Part shown: positions 7,864 through 17,551 of the stretch, piece after piece
Layout: each line of letters starts with the position of its first letter
Numbering within the stretch: the stretch's first letter is position 1
Position numbers and translations under genes: made by a program
Source: Bog-756 sp052326605
Lineage (GTDB): Bacteria; Actinomycetota; Acidimicrobiia; Acidimicrobiales; RAAP-2
Reading direction: 5' to 3'
NCBI GenBank assembly: GCA_052326605.1
Contig: JBKQMB010000015.1
Coordinates: 47,847 to 111,846, forward strand
DNA length: 64,000 nucleotides
Notes under the pieces: generated by a model
What the model was told of the DNA's origin: nothing
Seen by the model: only the letters and a program-made list of their open reading frames with translations
Database searches by the model: none

Positions 7864-9579
7864 ATGAGCGAAAAGACAAGAACCGATCCTTCGGAAGAGC
7901 CGCTGATCGGCCTGAAGCCTCGCAGCCACGAGGTGACCGACGGGCCCACCCGGGCTCCGGCCCGGGCCATGCTGAGGGCGGTCGGGATGACCGACGACGA
8001 CTGGGACAAGCCGCAGATCGGCGTGGCGTCGTCGTGGAACGAGGTCACCCCATGCAACCTCCCGCTCCACCGGTTGGCGGAGCGGGCCAAGCAGGGGGTT
8101 CGCTCCTCCGGAGGGTACCCCCTCGAATTCGGGACGATCGCGGTGTCCGACGGGATATCGATGGGTCACGAAGGGATGCGTGCCTCCCTGGTCAGTCGCG
8201 AGGTCATCGCCGACTCGGTGGAGACCGTCATGCATGCCGAGCGGTTCGACGGCATGGTGACCCTGGCCGGGTGCGACAAGTCGCTTCCCGGGATGCTGAT
8301 GGCCGCCGCCCGCCTCAACCTGCCCAGCATCTTCGTCTACGGCGGAACGATCCTCCCGGGACGGGTGCGTGACCGCGCCATCGACATCACCTCGGTGTTC
8401 GAGGCGGTCGGCGCCCACGCGGTCGACGCGCTCACCGACGAGGAACTGAGCCTCATCGAGCACAACGCCTGCCCGACCGAGGGCTCGTGCGCCGGCATGT
8501 TCACCGCCAACACCATGGCGTCGGTGGCCGAGGCGCTGGGCATGTCGCTGCCTGGGAGCTCGACCCCCCCGGCGGTCGATCGACGGCGCGACGACTCGGC
8601 CCATCTCGCCGGACAGGCGGTGGTCGCCCTGTTGCGTGCGGGCATCCGGCCGCGTCAGGTGATGACCAAGGCGGCCTTCGAGAACGCCATCGCCGTCACC
8701 ATGGCCCTGGGCGGCTCGACCAATGCGGTCCTCCACCTCCTGGCCATCGCCCACGAGGCCCGGGTGGAGCTCGCGCTCGACGACTTCAACAAGGTGGCCG
8801 CCCGGGTTCCCCACCTGGCCGACACCAAGCCCCACGGGAAGTACCACATGAGCGACCTTGACCGGATCGGCGGGGTCCCGGTGGTGATGCGGGAGCTCCT
8901 CGACGCCGGCCTGCTGGACGGCGACTGCATGACGGTCACCGGGAGGACGGTGGCGGACAACCTGGCCGCGTTGGACCCGCCCGCCCCGGACGGCGACGTG
9001 GTGCACGTGATCGCCGACCCGATACACAGCCAGGGGGGGATCGCGGTGCTGACCGGCTCCCTCGCCCCCAATGGCGCCGTGGTCAAGGTCGCCGGCATCG
9101 ACCAGCTGACCTTCGAGGGGCCGGCGCGGGTGTTCGACGGCGAGGACCTGGCCATGGAGGCCATCCTGTCCGGCTCCATCCAGCCCGACACCGTCGTGGT
9201 CATCCGGTACGAGGGACCCAAGGGAGGGCCGGGAATGCGCGAGATGCTGGCGGTCACCGGTGCCATGAAGGGAGTTGGACGGGGAGGGGACTGCGCTCTC
9301 GTGACCGACGGGCGGTTCTCGGGTGGGACGCACGGGTTCTGTATCGGCCACGTGGCTCCCGAAGCCGTCGACGGGGGCCCCATCGGACTGGTGGCCGACG
9401 GCGATCGGATCATGGTGGACGTGGTGCGCCACACCATCGACCTGCTGGTCGACGACGAGGAGCTCGAGCGCCGGAGAGCCGGGCTCGAGCACCCCGCTCC
9501 CCGGTACACCACCGGGGTGCTGGCCAAGTACGCACGCCTGGTCACCGGAGCCGAACGGGGTGCGGTGACCGAGCCCTGA
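7864..9579 (+). CDS. ilvD: Dihydroxy-acid dehydratase
   Basis: A 571-residue IlvD/Edd-family enzyme. It removes water from 2,3-dihydroxyisovalerate and 2,3-dihydroxy-3-methylvalerate to give the keto acids for valine and isoleucine. Signature elements are GCDKSLPGMLMAAARLN, the Fe-S ligand region HNACPTEGSCAGMFTANTMA, ALGGSTNAVLHL, and the C-terminal GRFSGGTHGFCIGHVAPEA with the catalytic Ser and Mg-site residues. Length is normal. ilvBNC lies 2 kb downstream on the same strand, separated by a gene remnant and an insertion sequence, so ilvD is probably transcribed on its own. Confidence 0.97.
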   Translation: MSEKTRTDPSEEPLIGLKPRSHEVTDGPTRAPARAMLRAVGMTDDDWDKPQIGVASSWNEVTPCNLPLHRLAERAKQGVRSSGGYPLEFGTIAVSDGISMGHEGMRASLVSREVIADSVETVMHAERFDGMVTLAGCDKSLPGMLMAAARLNLPSIFVYGGTILPGRVRDRAIDITSVFEAVGAHAVDALTDEELSLIEHNACPTEGSCAGMFTANTMASVAEALGMSLPGSSTPPAVDRRRDDSAHLAGQAVVALLRAGIRPRQVMTKAAFENAIAVTMALGGSTNAVLHLLAIAHEARVELALDDFNKVAARVPHLADTKPHGKYHMSDLDRIGGVPVVMRELLDAGLLDGDCMTVTGRTVADNLAALDPPAPDGDVVHVIADPIHSQGGIAVLTGSLAPNGAVVKVAGIDQLTFEGPARVFDGEDLAMEAILSGSIQPDTVVVIRYEGPKGGPGMREMLAVTGAMKGVGRGGDCALVTDGRFSGGTHGFCIGHVAPEAVDGGPIGLVADGDRIMVDVVRHTIDLLVDDEELERRRAGLEHPAPRYTTGVLAKYARLVTGAERGAVTEP

Positions 9580-9581
9580 CC

Positions 9582-9860
9582 GGGCTCTACCTCGGGATGA
9601 TGTGGCAGTCGCGCAAGGCGCTCGACCTGTTGTGTGACCCGCGCTCTGTCGTCCACGGCACGGTGACCGACAGGGCGGGCACGCAGGGTGACGTCAAGGT
9701 GTACGGCCGGGCCGTGCCGGTGGACGATGCGGGCACGCGCGAGCGCTACTGCCGGGCCCTCGAGGCCCGTATCGGCTGGAAGCCGGAGGGGGACTTCCAC
9801 CTGTTCGCGGTGGACATCACCGAGGTGGGCTACTTTGTCGTGGCGGAGAGGGGCACGTGA
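9582..9860 (+). pseudogene. Pyridoxamine-5'-phosphate-oxidase-like flavoprotein, N-terminally truncated remnant
   Basis: The frame reads GLYLGMMWQSRKALDLL, then DGDVKVYGRA-like GDVKVYGRAVPVDDAGTRER and EARIGWKPEGDFHLFAVDI. This is the C-terminal half of small actinobacterial PNPOx-like, split-barrel flavin-binding proteins (normally about 140-150 residues). The conserved N-terminal half (cofactor-binding strands before LGMM) is missing, because the homology begins 3 bases after the ilvD stop codon. An ATG at 9597 could still direct an 87-residue fragment. It appears to be a deletion remnant, and the decayed insertion sequence 72 bases downstream could have contributed. Confidence 0.6.
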
Positions 9861-9931
9861 CCCGGACCTGGGCCCCTCCCGCGGCACCCCGGTGGCGCAC
9901 ACCGGTGGGCAGCCGTCACGCCCGGGCCCTG

Positions 9932-9956
9932 TTGCCTCATGTCAAAACCTCCGCCT
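9932..9956 (+). repeat. Outer left terminal inverted repeat of the insertion sequence
   Basis: Begins TTGCCTCATGTCAAAACCTC and ends CGCCT. It matches the reverse complement of the right end (11256-11280) at most positions, including the shared CCTCCGCCTAG and a following G-rich stretch. The transposase stop codon (9955-9957) overlaps its inner edge, which supports this copy as the true element end. Confidence 0.75.
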
Positions 9957-11207
9957 AGACACCGGGGGCCTGATTCATTGCCTCAAATAAAACCTCCGCC
10001 TGGGGTCGCTGGTTGAAGGCCCTGTTCACCGGTGGTTTGACCGGCGCGGCAGCCTTGCTGAGGGCGATGCGTTCCAACTGAGTGGTGAGGCTTCGGATCT
10101 CCCGATAGAGGTCCCCAGGGCGGACGGCGTCCATGGTCTCCTGCAAGGCCGTGCGGTCGTCTCCGGCCAGTGTGGTCCTGGCCATGGCCCGCTCGAAGGG
10201 GGTGCGGGCCTGGGTCGTGTCGCTTGGTCACCTTGGACCCGTTGCGCTGCTTGAAGACGATCTTCTGCTGGGCCAGCACGTGGTTGGTGAAGGTCCGGTC
10301 GAGCTCCCAGATCTGGTTGAGGATGGAGAGCTCGGCGTCGGTGTCGAACCGCAGGTAGCCGACCAGCTCTCTCACGTGGGTCCAGTTCTTCTGCTCGACG
10401 TGGGACCCGTCGTTCTTGTTGCCCGGACGGGAGCGGGTGAAGGTGATCCGGTGCTCGGTGCAATAGGCCAACAGGTGGTGGTTGATGAACTCGGATCCGT
10501 TGTCCGAGTCGATCCCGAGGATGGGGAACGGGAACAGTGCCGCCACGTGCTCGATGGCCTCGAAGACCCAGATGGCTGCCTTGTTCTTGACCGACCGGTT
10601 GACGGTCCACCCGGTGGCGATGTCAGTAACGGTAAGGGTGAAGCAGAACTCACCACTCGAGTTGCCGCCCTCGTGGCCGACCAGGTCGATCTCCACGAAC
10701 CCAGGCAGATCCTCGCTCCACTCGGCCCAGGTGCGGATCGGGATCTGGGACTTGAGCAACGTGCCCGGCTTGGTGTGGGAGCGTCCCCGGAAGGCCAAGG
10801 CGGCCCGTTCTGGGGCCAGCAGGCGGTCGATGGTGGCCGCGCTCATGGACATCAAGATGGCGGCCTCGGTGTCGCTCAGGTCGAGGTCCCCGTCCCGTCG
10901 ATAGAGAGGCACGACGACGGTCAGCATCGGGGCCAGGCGCTTGCCGGCGGGACAGCGGGTCAGCATCCAGCAGATGGCCAAGGCGGCCCGCACGGGCGGC
11001 GTGAACTTGGAGGTCCGGGGCGCCCCGGGGCCTCACCACCTTGATCGTCCCAGCCTCCCGCAGGGAGGCCCTGGCGTGATCCCGGTGCCATCCGGTCAGC
11101 CCCACCAGCTCGTCGAGGATCCGAGCCCTCTCCGTCCTCGATCCCCGCTTGTAGGTGGTAGCCAGTTTCTTGGTCACTGCCTTGCGTTGTCCCATCGAGA
11201 GCTCCAT
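9955..11207 (-). pseudogene. DDE (integrase-core) transposase, twice frameshifted
   Basis: Read across three frames, the protein is about 415 residues. The first frame (from ATG 11207) has an N-terminal DNA-binding region with SRTERARILDELVGLTGWHR and DHARASLREAG. The second frame carries the catalytic core with VEIDLVGHEGG (first Asp), LGIDSDNGSEF (second Asp) and SHVEQKNW (Glu), a complete DDE triad. The third frame holds the C-terminal region ending QAEVLFEAMNQAPGV. Frame changes fall near 11015-11022 in a G/C run and near 10215-10222. The catalytic residues are intact but no single polypeptide is encoded. Programmed frameshifting is possible but less likely with two shifts. Confidence 0.75.
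9978..10001 (+). repeat. Inner copy of the insertion-sequence end motif
   Basis: TTGCCTCAAATAAAACCTCC followed by GCCT, in the same orientation as the outer end and starting 46 bases further in. It lies within the 3' end of the transposase frame. It may be a second transposase binding site or the scar of a nested end duplication. Confidence 0.7.
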
Positions 11208-11255
11208 GAGGTCATGGCGTAACCCACGACGTCCTCAATCCCATGGACCCCCGCT

Positions 11256-11280
11256 AGGCGGAGATTCTTAGTTGAGGCAA
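11256..11280 (-). repeat. Right terminal inverted repeat of the insertion sequence
   Basis: On the minus strand this reads TTGCCTCAACTAAGAATCTC then CGCCT, matching the left-end copies. The transposase start codon lies 49 bases inside. Confidence 0.75.
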
Positions 11281-11324
11281 CGTATTGGTCTACGCGGAAG
11301 TTTCTGATGAGTCAATGCGAGGGC

Positions 11325-11354
11325 TTGCCGTCGTGTCCCCGGCCATGTCAGAAT
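11325..11354 (+). promoter_or_regulatory. Candidate ilvBNC promoter
   Basis: TTGCCG (11325-11330) and CAGAAT (11349-11354) are spaced by 18 bases. Transcription would begin around 11360-11363, immediately at or before the leader-peptide ATG at 11364. That would explain why the ATG has no Shine-Dalgarno sequence. It lies 45 bases beyond the right end of the insertion sequence. Assigned by eye only. Confidence 0.4.
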
Positions 11355-11363
11355 ATCCCCACT

Positions 11364-11414
11364 ATGTGCGCCAGCCCGTTCCGACTCGTCGACAGCCTGG
11401 TACTCGTTTCGTAG
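11364..11414 (+). CDS. Putative ilvBN leader peptide (Val/Leu-rich)
   Basis: A 16-codon open frame encodes MCASPFRLVDSLVLVS. Within the last nine sense codons it has three Val and three Leu codons (CTC, GTC, CTG, GTA, CTC, GTT), directly before the stop at 11412-11414. Stop and first hairpin touch, and a second hairpin with a T-run follows before ilvB. This is the layout of a ribosome-mediated attenuator sensing charged Val/Leu tRNA, as known for ilvBN operons in other bacteria. There is no ribosome binding site; leaderless translation from the predicted transcription start would fit. Confidence 0.6.
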   Translation: MCASPFRLVDSLVLVS

Positions 11415-11443
11415 CGCACACGACGCTCTTTCGCCGTGTGCGC
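11414..11443 (+). promoter_or_regulatory. Attenuator hairpin 1
   Basis: GCGCACACG (11414-11422) pairs perfectly with CGTGTGCGC (11435-11443) around a 12-base loop. It starts at the last base of the leader stop codon, so a ribosome stalled on the final Val/Leu codons would cover its 5' arm. I could not identify by eye the alternative antiterminator pairing that a classical attenuator requires. Confidence 0.6.
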
Positions 11444-11447
11444 ATTC

Positions 11448-11473
11448 CGACCTCCCAGATGGGAGGTCGTTTT
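11448..11473 (+). terminator. Attenuator: intrinsic terminator before ilvB
   Basis: CGACCTCCC (11448-11456), an AGAT loop and GGGAGGTCG (11461-11469) form a perfect 9-bp stem followed by TTTT (11470-11473). It lies inside the transcribed leader, 92 bases ahead of the chosen ilvB start. A terminator placed before its own operon, next to a Val/Leu-rich leader peptide, indicates attenuation control. Confidence 0.75.
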
Positions 11474-11564
11474 CATGTCCCGCCACAACTGGGCGACCAC
11501 CGATCCGGGGGCCGGTCCCGATCGACCACCGACAGACCGACCATCGCCGACAAGGGAGCACCCG

Positions 11565-13385
11565 ATGGAACTCACAGGAGCACAGGCCCTCATCAAGAGC
11601 CTCGAGATGCAGCAGGTGGAGGTCATGTTCGGACTGCCCGGCGGTGCCATCCTGCCGGTCTACGACCCGATCATCGACTCGTCGATCCGGCACATCCTGG
11701 TGCGCCACGAGCAGGGTGCCGGCCACATGGCCGAAGGGTATGCGCAGGTGACCGGTCGGCCGGGCGTGGCCATGGTCACCAGCGGCCCCGGAGCTACCAA
11801 CGTGGTCACGCCGCTGGCCGACGCCTACATGGACTCGATCCCCCTGGTGGCGGTGACCGGGCAGGTGGCAACCACCTCGATCGGGACCGACGCCTTCCAG
11901 GAAAGCGACATCACCGGCATCACCATGGGGATCACCAAGCACAACTGGCTAATCACCGATGGCGCCGACATCCCGAGGGTGGTGGCCGAGGCGTTCCACG
12001 TGGCCACCACCGGGCGTCCGGGCCCGGTGCTGATCGACATTCCCAAGGACGTGGCCATCAAGCCGATGGAGTGGTACTGGCCCGAGCCCTCCGACCTCGA
12101 CCTGCCCGGGTACCACCCGGTGACCGAAGGGGACCCGGCCCTGGTGCGCGAGGCCGCCGAGCTGCTGCTGGCCGCAGAGCTGCCGGTCATCTACGCCGGC
12201 GGGGGGATCCTGAAGGCCCGCGCCGCCGAGGCACTGCGCGAGCTGGCCGAGCGGACCGGCATCCCGGTGGTCACCACGTTGATGGCGCGCGGCTGCTTCC
12301 CCGACTCGCACCCTCTCTGCCTGGGGATGCCCGGCATGCACGGGAACTACACCGCGGTCACCGCCATGCAGCGGTCCGACCTGCTGATCGCCCTGGGAAG
12401 CCGGTTCGACGACCGGGTGACCGGCCGGGTCGACGCCTTCGCCCCCGAGGCCAAGGTCATCCACGTGGACATCGACCCCGCCGAGCACAACAAGGTCCGC
12501 CGGGCCGACGTCGCCATCGCCGGCGACTGCCGCCTGGTGATCGACGAGCTGCTGTTCGCCCTCGACGCACTGGGGCTTCCCCACTCGGAGGCCACCCGCG
12601 GCGGCTCGGGGGGAGCTCCGTCCGACGCCGTGCCCGGGGCGCCGGCCGCGGCCGGCTCGGTGGCGGCATCGTTCCCGCGCCAGCGGCTCGTCCCGTGGCG
12701 GGCGCAGTTGAGCGAGTGGCAGCAGCGGTTCCCGCTGGTCTACGACCAACAGCCCGGCTCGGGTGCGCTGAAGCCCCAGTTCGTCCTGGAGAGGCTCCGC
12801 GACGCCACGCCCGACGACACAATCGTGGTCTCCGGCGTGGGCCAGCACCAGATGTTCGCCTCGCAGTGGTGGCGGTTCGACCATCCCTACACCTGGGTCA
12901 ACTCCGGTGGGCTCGGGACCATGGGCTATGCGGTCCCCGCCGCCATTGGCGCCAAGGTCGGCCGTCCGGACCGCACGGTGTGGGCGGTGGACGGCGACGG
13001 GTGCTTCCAGATGACCGCCCAGGAGCTGGTGACCGCCAGCTCGGAGCGGATACCGATCAAGGTCGCCATCCTCAACAACGCCTATCTGGGCATGGTCCGC
13101 CAGTGGCAGGAGATGTTCTACGGCGAGCGGTACTCCGAGGTCTACCTCTCCCCGGACCTGCCGGACTACGTGGGCTGGGCCGAGTCGATGGGGTGCGTGG
13201 GCATGCGGGTCGACTCGACCGAGGAGGTGGACTCGGCCATCGACAAGGCCAACGACATCGACGACCGGCCGGTGGTCATCGACTTCCGCACCGACGCCTT
13301 CGAAAAGGTCTTCCCGATGGTGGCCGCCGGTGCCTCCAACGACGACATCATCGTCGACCCCAGCCAGACCGGAGGGGACCGCTGA
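11565..13385 (+). CDS. ilvB: Acetolactate synthase, large (catalytic) subunit
   Basis: A 606-residue thiamine-diphosphate enzyme that condenses pyruvate with pyruvate or 2-oxobutyrate, the first common step to valine, leucine and isoleucine. Signatures: VMFGLPGGAILPVYDPI with the later catalytic Glu in RHEQGAGHMAEGYA, FAD-binding middle domain with IALGSRFDDRVTG, and the ThDP/Mg motif GDGCFQMTAQEL with NNAYLGMVRQWQ. The ATG at 11565 has AAGGGAG upstream. An in-frame ATG at 11475 sits right at the terminator and is less likely. Expression is probably governed by the attenuator just upstream. The stop overlaps the ilvN start by one base. Confidence 0.97.
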   Translation: MELTGAQALIKSLEMQQVEVMFGLPGGAILPVYDPIIDSSIRHILVRHEQGAGHMAEGYAQVTGRPGVAMVTSGPGATNVVTPLADAYMDSIPLVAVTGQVATTSIGTDAFQESDITGITMGITKHNWLITDGADIPRVVAEAFHVATTGRPGPVLIDIPKDVAIKPMEWYWPEPSDLDLPGYHPVTEGDPALVREAAELLLAAELPVIYAGGGILKARAAEALRELAERTGIPVVTTLMARGCFPDSHPLCLGMPGMHGNYTAVTAMQRSDLLIALGSRFDDRVTGRVDAFAPEAKVIHVDIDPAEHNKVRRADVAIAGDCRLVIDELLFALDALGLPHSEATRGGSGGAPSDAVPGAPAAAGSVAASFPRQRLVPWRAQLSEWQQRFPLVYDQQPGSGALKPQFVLERLRDATPDDTIVVSGVGQHQMFASQWWRFDHPYTWVNSGGLGTMGYAVPAAIGAKVGRPDRTVWAVDGDGCFQMTAQELVTASSERIPIKVAILNNAYLGMVRQWQEMFYGERYSEVYLSPDLPDYVGWAESMGCVGMRVDSTEEVDSAIDKANDIDDRPVVIDFRTDAFEKVFPMVAAGASNDDIIVDPSQTGGDR

Positions 13386-13942
13386 TGAGCGTGTACGGAG
13401 CCGACAAGCACCACCACACCCTCACCGTGCTGGTGGAGAACAAGTCGGGAGTGCTGGCCCGGGTGGCCGGCCTGTTCTCCCGGCGGGGCTACAACATCTT
13501 CAGCCTGGCGGTTGCCCCGTCGGACAACGAGCGGTTCAGCCGGATCACCATCGTGGTGGACGTGGAGTCCGCACCGCTCGAGCAGATCATCAAGCAGCTG
13601 GACAAGCTCATCCCGGTGGTGTCGATCACCGAGCTCGACCCGGCGCACTCCCGCGAGCGCGAGCTCCTGATGGCGACCGTGGACGCCGGCCCGGACACCC
13701 GGGGCCAGGTCATCCAGCTGGTCGGTGTGTTCGAGGGGAAGATCGTCGACGTGGGCCCCGACCGGCTGACCGTGATGCTGGCCGGCGCCCCGAGCAAGCT
13801 CGACGATTTCGAGGATCTCATCAGCGGATATGGGATCGTGGAGATGCAGCGGACCGGTCGGGTGGCGTTGCCTATGCTCGAACGAGCCGATCGCGCCCAC
13901 CCGCGCCCCGGAACGACACACGACACAGAGAAGGCAGGTTGA
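13385..13942 (+). CDS. ilvN: Acetolactate synthase, small regulatory subunit
   Basis: A 185-residue regulatory partner of IlvB. An N-terminal ACT domain starts HTLTVLVENKSGVLARVAGL, binds valine for feedback inhibition, and continues with SRRGYNIFSLAV. A second ALS_ss C-terminal domain includes ELLMATVDAG and the IVDVGPDRLTVMLAG region. Length is slightly above the usual 160-170 because of a Pro/Arg-rich tail. The ATG overlaps the ilvB stop (TGATG), so translation is coupled. Confidence 0.96.
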   Translation: MSVYGADKHHHTLTVLVENKSGVLARVAGLFSRRGYNIFSLAVAPSDNERFSRITIVVDVESAPLEQIIKQLDKLIPVVSITELDPAHSRERELLMATVDAGPDTRGQVIQLVGVFEGKIVDVGPDRLTVMLAGAPSKLDDFEDLISGYGIVEMQRTGRVALPMLERADRAHPRPGTTHDTEKAG

Positions 13943-13947
13943 ACACG

Positions 13948-14973
<1,026 letters not shown>

Positions 14974-14999
14974 GCGCGCCGCGGCGCGGTCCGCCGGGA

Positions 15000-16157
15000 T
15001 CAGCAAGCCAGGGCACCTACCACGTAGTTGATGCAGCCGCACAGGGCGGCGACGTCGTCGGGGTCGATGCCCGGGAACATGGCGATCCGCAACTGGTTGC
15101 GCCCGAGCTTGCGGTAGGGCTCGGTGTCGACGATGCCGTTGGCCCGGAGCACGGCCGCCACCGTGGCAGCGTTCATCGAATCGTCGAAGTCGATGGTGCC
15201 GATCACGTGGCTGCGATCCTGCTCCCGGGCGACGAACGGGGTGGCGAAGTCCGAGTTCTCGGCCCAGGTGTAGAGGATCTCGGCGGACCTGTCGCTACGG
15301 CCGGCGGAGAACTCCAGGCCCCCCTGCTCGTTGAACCATCTCACCTGGTTGTCGAAGAGGAAGATGGTGGCCAGGGCCGGCGTGTTGTAGGTCTGGTCGA
15401 GCCGTGAGTTGTCGACGGCGATGGTCAGGTCGATCGACGCCGGCACCCACCGCTCGGTGGCGGCGATGGCGGCGATGCGGTCCTGGGCGGCGGGGGAGAG
15501 CAGGGCCGCCCACAGGCCGCCGTCCGAGCCGAAGCACTTCTGCGGCGCGAAGTAGTAGGCGTCGAACTGCTCCGGGTCCACCCGGAGGCCACCGGCCCCC
15601 GAGGTGGCGTCCACCGCCACCAGGCCGCCGCCGGCGGCCGGCGCCGCCGCACCCGGGGGCCGGGTGATCTGCATCATCACGCCGGTGGAGGTCTCGTTGT
15701 GGGTCAGGGCGTAGAGGTCGATGTCCTCGCGGGCCACGGCCTCGGGGTGGGTGCCCATCTCCGAGGCGATGATCTCCGGTTGTTCGAGATGGGGTGCGTC
15801 GGCCGCGGCGGTGGCGAACTTGGAGGAGAACTCGCCGAAGCTGAGGTGCTGGCTCCTGCGCTCGATGAGCCCGAAGGTGGCGGCGTCCCAGAACGAGGTG
15901 GTGCCGCCGTTGCCCAGAGCGACGTCGTAGCCGTCGGGCAGCGAGAAGAGCTGGGCCAAGCCCTCGCGCAGGCTCCCCACCACCGACTTGACCGTCTTCT
16001 GGCGGTGGCTCGTCCCGAGGTAGGTGGTGGACACCGCGGCCAGCGCCTCGACGGCCTCGGGGCGCACCTTGGAGGGCCCGGCGCCGAATCGTCCGTCGGC
16101 AGGCAGCAGGTTGACAGGGATGGCGATGTCAGGGGTGTCGGTCACGTATGGAATCAT
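15000..16157 (-). CDS. serC: Phosphoserine aminotransferase
   Basis: A 385-residue class V PLP aminotransferase making O-phosphoserine from phosphohydroxypyruvate and glutamate. It resembles the mycobacterial SerC type: FGAGPSKVRPEAVEAL near the N terminus, LGNGGTTSFWDAATFGL, HNETSTGVMM, and YYFAPQKCFGSDGGLW with the PLP-binding Lys. The chosen ATG (16157) precedes IPYVTDTPDIAIP. It is transcribed away from aspC with only 38 bases between the two start codons, so both promoters must overlap or use short leaders. With serA downstream of aspC, most of serine synthesis is encoded here. Confidence 0.95.
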   Translation of the reverse strand: MIPYVTDTPDIAIPVNLLPADGRFGAGPSKVRPEAVEALAAVSTTYLGTSHRQKTVKSVVGSLREGLAQLFSLPDGYDVALGNGGTTSFWDAATFGLIERRSQHLSFGEFSSKFATAAADAPHLEQPEIIASEMGTHPEAVAREDIDLYALTHNETSTGVMMQITRPPGAAAPAAGGGLVAVDATSGAGGLRVDPEQFDAYYFAPQKCFGSDGGLWAALLSPAAQDRIAAIAATERWVPASIDLTIAVDNSRLDQTYNTPALATIFLFDNQVRWFNEQGGLEFSAGRSDRSAEILYTWAENSDFATPFVAREQDRSHVIGTIDFDDSMNAATVAAVLRANGIVDTEPYRKLGRNQLRIAMFPGIDPDDVAALCGCINYVVGALAC

Positions 16158-16195
16158 GGCACCATGGCCCTCAAGAAAAAAAACGGCCCGGCCCA

Positions 16196-17428
<1,233 letters not shown>

Positions 17429-17551
17429 GGCCGGGGCCCGAGCCGACGTCCCCGTCTGCGCCTCCCCTCGACCACCGGGTGTCCCCGATCGATCGGGTGC
17501 CCTCGACCGACACACCGTCGTTGATCTCCAACCGAATCAGAAAGGAACACC

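Larger units (their letters stand above)
9932..11280 (-). mobile_element. Degenerate insertion sequence with DDE transposase
   Basis: A 1349-bp element bounded by 25-bp imperfect inverted repeats: TTGCCTCA...CCTCCGCCT at 9932-9956 and its complement at 11256-11280. It carries one minus-strand integrase-core transposase broken by two frameshifts. A third copy of the end motif lies inside at 9978-10001. I find no clear target-site duplication next to either candidate left end. The family could not be assigned. It sits between the flavoprotein remnant and the ilvB promoter region. Confidence 0.8.

Noticed and set aside
7795..9492. A 565-codon frame antisense to ilvD
   Set aside because: Shadow frame over a fully conserved gene, with His/Arg/Gly-rich composition and no recognisable domain.
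9931..11288. Target-site duplication flanking the insertion sequence
   Set aside because: Bases outside 9932 or 9978 do not match those after 11280, so no duplication can be claimed.
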